Shown here piece after piece: positions 58,800-64,000 of a stretch of 64,000 nt of DNA. How positions within the stretch are numbered: the first letter of the stretch is position 1; each line of letters starts with the position of its first letter. The stretch comes from JAXLWB01 sp046328715 (GTDB taxonomy: Bacteria > Chloroflexota > Anaerolineae > Caldilineales > Caldilineaceae). A model generated the notes under the pieces. That model made no database searches. It saw only the letters and a program-made list of their open reading frames with translations, and was not told the origin of the DNA. A program made the translations under genes and the position numbers. The DNA is taken from the NCBI GenBank assembly GCA_046328715.1, contig JAXLWB010000042.1, positions 1-64,000 of the forward strand, written 5' to 3'.

Positions 58800-59555
58800 C
58801 AAAAACTTCAACACAACCTGGTTAAAACTTTCAGGCGCTTCCATGTTCGAGAGGTGACCCACATTGGGTAGAACCACTTTTCGTCCATTCGGTACTTTGC
58901 TGCTCAAGCTGTCGGCGATCTGTTGAAAATCAATCAGATCCTCTTCGCCCACAATGGTCAGCGTCGGGCAGGTGATCTCGTGCAGTCGTTCGATTGCATA
59001 AGGCTTGAGAGAACGGACTGGGTCCCGGTTGAAGAAGTGCCAACCAGAATAGTCGGCCACCATTTGAGCCGCAGCCGCTTTGACCGATGCCTGACGAAAT
59101 GGCGCAACAAAGAGCGGATGAGCCAGCCAGGCGGCCTTTCCCGCCTCCAGTCCATCACGCTTTGCACAGTCCCAAACTGCTTGATCGGCGCTGCGTTGAC
59201 TATCAGACCAGCGATGGCCATCTAGCACACTGTCTACCGCAACCAGGTGGTTCACTCGTCCAGGATGGGCCAAAGTGAAATTGATAGCCACCCCTCCACC
59301 GCGTGACAGTCCAATCAATGCCGCCGACTCAATCTGCAAGTGATCCATCAGTGTCAACAAATCATCGACGTGGGAATATTCTCCATCCGGCAGCGGAGAA
59401 CGCCCAAAGCCACGTAGGTCATAGAGCAGTACACTATGGTGTGCGGCAAAGGCATCGAGCTGTGGCTGCCACATACGTCGATCCAGGCTGAAACCATGAA
59501 GGAAGACCAGCACAGGACCTGTGCCATAACGTTCGTGATAGAGCAGGTCGCCCAT
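58785..59555 (-). CDS. Alpha/beta hydrolase (3-oxoadipate enol-lactonase-like)
   Basis: 256 residues. FLHGFSLDRRMWQPQ (oxyanion region), nucleophile motif GLSRGGG, EEDLIDF with the acidic residue and NVGHLSNMEAPESFN with the catalytic His. The fold hydrolyses esters or lactones; the annotation as enol-lactonase is only by general resemblance. Its ATG directly follows the stop of the HAD gene, so they are translationally coupled. The C-terminal ETGE comes from a repeat. Confidence 0.9.
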   Translation of the reverse strand: MGDLLYHERYGTGPVLVFLHGFSLDRRMWQPQLDAFAAHHSVLLYDLRGFGRSPLPDGEYSHVDDLLTLMDHLQIESAALIGLSRGGGVAINFTLAHPGRVNHLVAVDSVLDGHRWSDSQRSADQAVWDCAKRDGLEAGKAAWLAHPLFVAPFRQASVKAAAAQMVADYSGWHFFNRDPVRSLKPYAIERLHEITCPTLTIVGEEDLIDFQQIADSLSSKVPNGRKVVLPNVGHLSNMEAPESFNQVVLKFLETGE

Positions 59556-60311
59556 TCATGCACCTACCTTCATTTCTCGAATCGAGCCAAGTACGAGATC
59601 CGCCATCGGTTCCAACTTCTCACGCCCCATCATACCCGTGAGTACGGCAACCCGCAGACCAACATTGGCACGGCGACCGGTTTCCATGTCGGTGGTGGAA
59701 TCGCCGACAAAGACAGTGCGTTCGGGGGGAACCTTGTACTGTTCACAAGCAGCCCAAACAGCTTGCGGCAACGGCTTGGCAGGATAACCACTATCGGCAC
59801 AGGCCAAAAAGCCAACCTGATGACGTATCCCCAGCAGATTGAGTGTCGCTTCAGTAGGCCCTAAATCGTCGCTGGTGATCACGCCGATGCGTATGCCTGC
59901 CTTGCGCAAACTGGTGAAAAGACGAGGCAGATCCGCCACCGGTCGCAACATCTCCAGTGTCGGCGGCTCGGCCAGCACAGGGGCGAAGTAGCGTTCGGCC
60001 AGCAATTCGGCGTCGTGCCAGCCATAATCATGTTGAAGCAGGACCGTCGCCACAATCACCACCAGCTTAAAGTTGGCGGCAACCACGATTGGACTATCCT
60101 CAGCAATGGTTTGCGTGATCAGGTTGTAGTGAAAGGTATGATAGAGTGCACTGCGCAAGGCATCATTGCCGCCAATGCCCTGGATCAGGCGTTCAATCGA
60201 TTCCACTGTTTTCGCCGCCCAGAAATGTTCAAATTCGAGCAGCGTGCCATCCTTGTCAAAGAGGATCAAATCGGTATCGAATGTGCGTTCGCCAAAGGTA
60301 ACCACAGCCAT
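59556..60311 (-). CDS. HAD-superfamily hydrolase (phosphoglycolate phosphatase-like)
   Basis: 251 residues. Motif I LILFDKDGTLLEF (nucleophile Asp and acid Asp), motif II GVITSDD, motif III Lys within YPAKPLPQAVW and motif IV FVGDSTTDMETGRRANVG. The helical cap is at about 20-110. The enzyme hydrolyses a small phosphate ester; the natural substrate cannot be named. It is one of a run of four phosphatase/hydrolase genes (AlkA glycosylase, phosphoglycerate-mutase-like, HAD, hydrolase) on the same strand. Confidence 0.92.
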   Translation of the reverse strand: MAVVTFGERTFDTDLILFDKDGTLLEFEHFWAAKTVESIERLIQGIGGNDALRSALYHTFHYNLITQTIAEDSPIVVAANFKLVVIVATVLLQHDYGWHDAELLAERYFAPVLAEPPTLEMLRPVADLPRLFTSLRKAGIRIGVITSDDLGPTEATLNLLGIRHQVGFLACADSGYPAKPLPQAVWAACEQYKVPPERTVFVGDSTTDMETGRRANVGLRVAVLTGMMGREKLEPMADLVLGSIREMKVGA

Positions 60312-60314
60312 CTT

Positions 60315-60947
60315 CTACTCCAATTCGTCCAGGGCGACCCGAGTATGGTGCGTATCGCCCAATAGATTGACCCACCAGACCCCATTTTCTTTGGCAATTT
60401 CGTGGATGCTCGTGTTAAGGATATGAAAGCGACGCGGCGTCTCCAGCGGAATGCCGAGCAAGTGGCGAAAGAGCGTGCTGAGAACGGCACCATGCGTTAC
60501 CGCAGCCACACGCTCACCTACGTGACGATCAGCGATCTCATCCAGAAAGTTCAACGTGCGCGTCAACATCTGCTGCGTGCTTTCGCCTTCGGGAACCACA
60601 TAGTCGTAATTGCGCTGTTCGAGGCCTTTGACAATCTCAGGATAGTTTTCTCCGGCTTGCGGCCAGGTCAATCCTTCGAGAACTCCCAGGCTCTTTTCTC
60701 GCAAGCGTATGTCGGCAATGACTGTGTGATGCGTGAGATGGGCAATCTCCTGGGCTGTGCTCATCGCCCGCCCTAGGTCGCTGCTGTAAAGATGATGGAA
60801 GTGATCGCTTTTCATGCGACGGGCAAGCCCTTTTGCCTGCTTGACACCCGCAGCCGTCAGGACAGAATCATGCTGTCCCTGCAACCGTCCAGCGACATTC
60901 CATTCGGTCTCGCCGTGACGGATTAAGATAATTTCGGTTTTGGACAT
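60315..60947 (-). CDS. Histidine phosphatase (phosphoglycerate mutase-like)
   Basis: 210 residues from ATG 60947; a longer frame from 61007 would read a repeat. IILIRHGETEWNVAGRLQGQHDS has the phosphohistidine, RAMSTAQEIAH the second Arg, LGVLEGLTWPQA the acid Glu and VTHGAVLST the second His. Enzymes of this branch are broad-specificity phosphatases or alpha-ribazole phosphatases. It is 3 bases from the HAD gene start, so co-translated. Confidence 0.93.
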   Translation of the reverse strand: MSKTEIILIRHGETEWNVAGRLQGQHDSVLTAAGVKQAKGLARRMKSDHFHHLYSSDLGRAMSTAQEIAHLTHHTVIADIRLREKSLGVLEGLTWPQAGENYPEIVKGLEQRNYDYVVPEGESTQQMLTRTLNFLDEIADRHVGERVAAVTHGAVLSTLFRHLLGIPLETPRRFHILNTSIHEIAKENGVWWVNLLGDTHHTRVALDELE

Positions 60948-60965
60948 GTTTGTGTGAGTTGGGAC

Positions 60966-61016
60966 GGGTGAAGGGTGAGGAATGATCCAATCTAGCTCAC
61001 TCCTCACCCTTCACCC
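60966..61016. repeat. Perfect 16-base word-hairpin (GGGTGAAGGGTGAGGA)
   Basis: Arms 60966-60981 and 61001-61016, loop 19. It begins about 6 bases after the glycosylase stop on the minus strand (TAATTGGAGGGGTG...). The word is shared with the in-gene hairpin at 30790-30848. Confidence 0.8.
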
Positions 61017-61022
61017 CTCCAA

Positions 61023-61643
61023 TTAACTTCGACTGAGATAATGATGCCACAGAATCCGTGCAGCGACAGATCGGAAGGGGCGCCAGGAGTCACCAAGGGC
61101 GTCCATTTGGGCAACTGTGGGGCGAGTAGGCAGACCTTTGACCTGCTGCACGGCAATTTGCAGCGCCAAATCTCCCGAAGGCCAGACATCGGGGCGGCAG
61201 AGTGCCATCAACAGGTAGATGTTGGCAGTCCAGGCACCAATGCCAGTGAGTGAGGTCAACGCAGCATAGACCTGTTCATCAGGTGAGGTATCGAGAAGAG
61301 CGAAATCAATTTTTCCATCAAGCACGGCTTGTGCCAGGAGTCGACAATAACGCGTCTTCTGGCGGCTAAACCCGATCAGACGCAGTTGCTCATCCGATAA
61401 GGCGAGGAAGTTTAGAGGAGTCAGCGGGTTTGTGGCCAGAAGCAGCCGGTCAAAGGCGGCCTTGGCCGAGGCCAGCGAAACTTGCTGTTCCAGAATGATA
61501 TAAACCAGCGTAGGAAAGCCAGTCGGCCGCGCCCAGAGCGGTGGATGACCAAAGCGCGCCACCACTTGGGCCAGGTCAGCATCTTGCGCAACCAGAAGTT
61601 TGACAGCATCGGGTAGGGTTTGTTCGGTGAGTGGGAAGGACAT
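61023..61643 (-). CDS. DNA-3-methyladenine glycosylase II-like (AlkA, HhH-GPD)
   Basis: 206 residues. EQQVSLASAKAAFDRL opens the HhH-GPD fold; LTGIGAWTANIYLLMALC is the helix-hairpin-helix and VWPSGDLALQIAV provides the catalytic Asp. The family removes alkylated purines. The N-terminal AlkA domain is missing, so it is the short form. It heads the leftward run with the two phosphatase genes. Confidence 0.92.
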   Translation of the reverse strand: MSFPLTEQTLPDAVKLLVAQDADLAQVVARFGHPPLWARPTGFPTLVYIILEQQVSLASAKAAFDRLLLATNPLTPLNFLALSDEQLRLIGFSRQKTRYCRLLAQAVLDGKIDFALLDTSPDEQVYAALTSLTGIGAWTANIYLLMALCRPDVWPSGDLALQIAVQQVKGLPTRPTVAQMDALGDSWRPFRSVAARILWHHYLSRS

Positions 61644-61657
61644 GGTGGGTATCGGGC

Positions 61658-61737
61658 GATTGGAGATTGGAGATTAAGAGATTGCATAGCGACAACGATC
61701 AATCTCCCCAATCACTTAATCGCTCAATCTCTACTTC
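61658..61737. repeat. Word-hairpin before AlkA-type gene (GAGATTGGAGATTAAGAG words)
   Basis: GATTGGAGATTGGAGATTAAGAG on the left, CAATCTCCCCAATCACTTAATCGC on the right, imperfectly paired. It begins 2 bases after the stop of the PhnD-like relic. Confidence 0.7.
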
Positions 61738-61739
61738 TT

Positions 61740-62530
61740 TTACATTTTGAATTCTATCGTTGCTGCCAATTTTAGCATTTGTCGCATCGGATCGTAGTCG
61801 GCGTCAGTGACGGAGCAAACGAGCCACGGGAGTTGCGTAGAGTAACGATGCGCCGGCTGGCCATCGTGCATTGTAGTCAGTTCTGGCGCAGTTGAGCGCA
61901 AGGTTGATTCTAAGGTCGTCGAGGCGACCCAGGGCAACATCGGGCTTGACCGATCGGGGTTCAACCACGTTAACTGGGAGGCGATCTCAGGTGAATCGAC
62001 CAGCGCTTGCTCGGAATATGGTGCTATCGATGGCGGCACAATCGGCGGTGTGTCCAGAATCATTTGAATGGAATTGCGATGGCTGCCCGATTGGATCGCC
62101 TGGTGAAAAGTAATCACCCTTCTCGCCGTTAGAAGCGAGGTAGTAGCGCATGGCTTCGTAACCAGAGAAGGAACCCACTTCGTTAAAGGCGAAACTGGCA
62201 TGGTGCAAGTGAGCAAAAGTGTGAAAATTACTGTCAATGTGGACGATCAGATCGGAATAGTAGACGGGACGCTCATCATAAAGTTGGTGCCCGGAAAGAC
62301 TGAGCAGCGCAATAACTCAACGGTCGGAAAGCTGGTAATCGATTACGATACACATAGGGCGCGCCACAGATCGCAGCAATCTGAATCTCACCCGCATCCA
62401 ATGCCGGGCATAGCGCTGTGGCCAGTCCAAATCCGCCACAAAGTTGATTAATAACAGCTTCTCGGCCAGATAGGCCAACACGCTACTCCAAATATAATCT
62501 TGATTGGGGGCAATGCAGGAAGTGAAGAAA
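61740..62530 (-). pseudogene. PhnD-like phosphonate/phosphite-binding protein, frameshifted
   Basis: Segments in different frames give one protein in order: IAPNQDYIWSSVLAYLAEKL, then GEIQIAAICGAPYVYR, DERPVYYSDLIVHIDSNF, FAFNEVGSFSGYEAMRYYLA, SIQMILDTPPIVPPSIAP, then PMLPWVASTTLESTLRST and DADYDPMRQMLKLAATIEFKM. The order matches PhnD-family substrate-binding proteins. At least three frame changes are needed and no start with a ribosome site is seen. Dead unless frameshifts are sequencing errors. Confidence 0.75.
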
Positions 62531-62537
62531 AGTGAAG

Positions 62538-62736
62538 TCAAGACTGATAATCCTGAAGGAGCTTCTGCATCCATGCTTGCGTATCAGGGTCAAAAGCTGG
62601 AGGTGGAGGTGACTGGCGATAGTCAATGGTTAGATGAGTACAATTGTTTGCGAATTTGTGCCGCCATTGCCTGATGTACGTCCGACCACTCTTCGCCTTC
62701 TAAATACGGATCCATCCCTGGGAAGGGTGATGGCAT
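62538..62736 (-). pseudogene. DUF4058 gene remnant with internal deletion
   Basis: ATG 62736 with AAGGAG 7 bases upstream. The N-terminal MPSPFPGMDPYLEGEEWSDV and IRKQL is the DUF4058 signature. It then joins, with a frame change, THLTIDYRQSPPPPAFDPD and the TQAWMQKLLQDYQS end. The usual middle of about 180 residues is missing. So the ends of the gene remain and the core is deleted. Confidence 0.8.
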
Positions 62737-62904
62737 GACAAGCTCCTTGTAACTATAGTCCAAAACCGCTCCTATTTCAACGTAAAGTATAGTAGGAAAA
62801 AGAGCGAAGCTCAATTTGCCAAATGAAGCCATGAAGCCTCTGTTTTTATGATTATGGCTGATTTGGTAGCTGCTTTCGAATAATTTGTGTATAATAGTTG
62901 CAGT

Positions 62905-63057
62905 ATGCGCTTAACTGTTCCTTCCGCCCTAATACGATATCCCTATACAGAATTTGATGCTCTAATCAAACCTCACTTGTTGCTTTCTCAAACCACTATT
63001 TTTGACTTTAGCCACCTTAATTCGAGTCAAGTAACGAGACTAGCCAGTACTGATTAA
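62905..63057 (+). CDS. Short ORF of unknown function (50 codons)
   Basis: MRLTVPSALIRYPYTEFDAL... ends ...LASTD. A TATAAT box lies at 62890-62895, 10 bases before the ATG, but no good -35 or ribosome site was found. Its stop overlaps the next ATG (TAATG). It may be a real small gene, or the surviving end of a decayed one in this pseudogene field. Confidence 0.3.
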   Translation: MRLTVPSALIRYPYTEFDALIKPHLLLSQTTIFDFSHLNSSQVTRLASTD

Positions 63058-63197
63058 TGCAAATAATACGAGAAAACCGTATTGTCGATTCTGTTTGTAG
63101 GCTTCGTTGTTTCTCGCTTCCTCTACAGCCACGGAAAATGCTTTTGTCGCACACCCAGCTAACTTACGATGAAGCGTATTTCGGAATAAAATTTTAA
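63057..63197 (+). CDS. Second short ORF, overlapping the first (46 codons)
   Basis: MQIIRENRIVDSVCRLRC... ends ...EAYFGIKF. It starts inside the stop of the previous ORF. No family is recognised; it may be chance. Confidence 0.25.
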   Translation: MQIIRENRIVDSVCRLRCFSLPLQPRKMLLSHTQLTYDEAYFGIKF

Positions 63198-63499
63198 AGC
63201 AAGCAGGTATTCCTGTGTCGATTGGCTAAAGAACAACCGTTGTGGCTGTCAATGGCTTTGCGTATCTATGAGAGCTACTATGCCGAGTATGCAAGTGATA
63301 CTTGTCATCCAATCATTACCCAGTTCATCACAGAGAAAGTCATTGCATTTTGGGTATTTGAAGTTCTCGTGAAAATCACTTTGCTCTGTGAAACCGAAAA
63401 AACACTACCGCCTCGTTCGTCCTGACGAGTTAAGCAAAGAAGACTGGCTGAAGCAGAAAAATTGACGAGTAACCGTTATGCCCAAACAGCGGAGACGCA
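63198..63499. other. Non-coding or decayed stretch
   Basis: Short readable pieces in several frames (MALRIYESYYAEYASDTCH; VKPKKHYRLVRPDELSKEDW) suggest remains of one or two genes, but no continuous frame with a start and ribosome site. No promoter or hairpin of note was seen. Confidence 0.4.
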
Positions 63500-64000
63500 A
63501 TGAACAATCAACACAGAAGTTCTCGTCATCGGTGGTGGTTCGACCGGGACTGGCGTAGCGTGGATGCGGCGCTGCGTATGCAGACGATCCTCGTCGAGAA
63601 GCGATCTCACCCACGGTACCACTGGACGCTATCACGGCCTTGTTCATAGCGGCGGACGGTACGGTCAAAGATCCACGCAGCGCCGAAGAGTGCATCCATG
63701 AGAATCGCATCCTGCGCAAGACACACACCCATTGTATCGAAGACACCAGTGGTTTTCTTTGTGGTTACGCCCGAAGATGAAGGGACAGACTTTCTCCTGA
63801 CGTTTCAAGGCTGCCTGTGCCAAGACCGGTGTGCCCTGTAGCGAAGTCCCGATCAAAGAGGCGTTACGCCGTGAACCGATGCTCAGCCCACGCATCAGCC
63901 GTGTCTTTGAGGTGCCCGACGCCACCGCCGATAGTTTTCTCGCCACCCATGCCACGGCCCAAGCGGCGACTCAGGCGGGTGCTGAAATTTTGGTCTACCA
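63500..64000 (+). pseudogene. Frameshifted glycerol-3-phosphate dehydrogenase (GlpA/GlpD-like), 3' end beyond window
   Basis: An ATG at 63500 has GGAG 6-7 bases upstream. Pieces in shifting frames read EVLVIGGGSTGTGVA (FAD motif), LTHGTTGRYHGLVHSGGRY, DPRSAEECIHENRILRK, KEALRREPMLSPRISRVFEV and ATADSFLATHATAQAATQAG, in GlpA/GlpD order. At least five single-base gaps or additions are needed. The spacing of frameshifts every 50-100 bases suggests true decay or poor sequence at this end. Confidence 0.75.

Overview
The window looks like a chromosomal segment of a carbohydrate-scavenging, probably filamentous member of the Chloroflexota (Anaerolineae/Caldilineae type). This is inferred from many ABC importers with lipoprotein binding proteins (two with twin-arginine signals), families of glycoside hydrolases (GH2, GH4, GH43, GH51, GH95), GntR/LacI control, a PspC protein, and housekeeping genes of general bacterial type. 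I saw no rRNA, tRNA, CRISPR array or transposase gene.

Layout. (1) 1-12045: a divergent catabolic locus around an FCD-type GntR regulator. Leftward: family-5 binding protein, enolase-superfamily enzyme, two Dpp-type permeases, CocE-type hydrolase, GH4 enzyme (cut by the window edge). Rightward: regulator, FAD oxidoreductase, YtcJ-type amidohydrolase. Two copies of a CTGTATACA operator lie between the two arms, one near each promoter. (2) 12046-19923: small proteins (zinc ribbon, HigA-like, PspC), an orphan sugar-binding lipoprotein, then an isomerase/GH95/MaoC/SDR cluster. (3) 20121-28343: an arabinan/arabinoside locus: LacI regulator with an operator inside its own promoter, sugar ABC importer, GH43, a hydratase-like enzyme and GH51. 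(4) 28423-35021: Fic protein, small membrane protein, a two-gene operon of a VWA protein and a divergent adenylosuccinate-synthetase homologue under a consensus promoter filled by an operator, then a GH2. (5) 35035-44302: decayed toxin/antitoxin-like pair, Tet(M)-like ribosomal-protection GTPase with a leader ORF, YwbE, a PLP enzyme, a PA14 protein and a second GH2. (6) 44331-52437: binding protein, two tandem MFS paralogues, a DMT exporter, a PPOX protein and a CASTOR/POLLUX-type channel. (7) 52643-61643: coaE, a small membrane protein, dnaJ, prmA, rsmE, trxB, then hydrolases, phosphatases and an AlkA-type glycosylase. (8) 61740-64000: a pseudogene field (PhnD-like, DUF4058, GlpA-like, unassigned scraps).

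The most unusual signal is not a gene. More than a dozen gene junctions carry an imperfect or perfect hairpin built from one short word repeated with variation, each junction using a different word (GAGATTG, GACAGTGG, AAGTTGAAAAGTGG, GGTGGCAAGTTGC, GGGTGAAGGGTGAGG, AATCCGCAATCC and others). They usually begin within 0-25 bases of the upstream stop codon, sometimes containing that stop. The same words also occur in frame inside prmA, rsmE, a GH2 gene and the adenylosuccinate-synthetase homologue. A separate family of three 126-183 bp inverted-repeat elements (CCCCACCCTAGCCC ... GGGTTAGGGTGGGG) and a 146 bp MITE-like element are also present.
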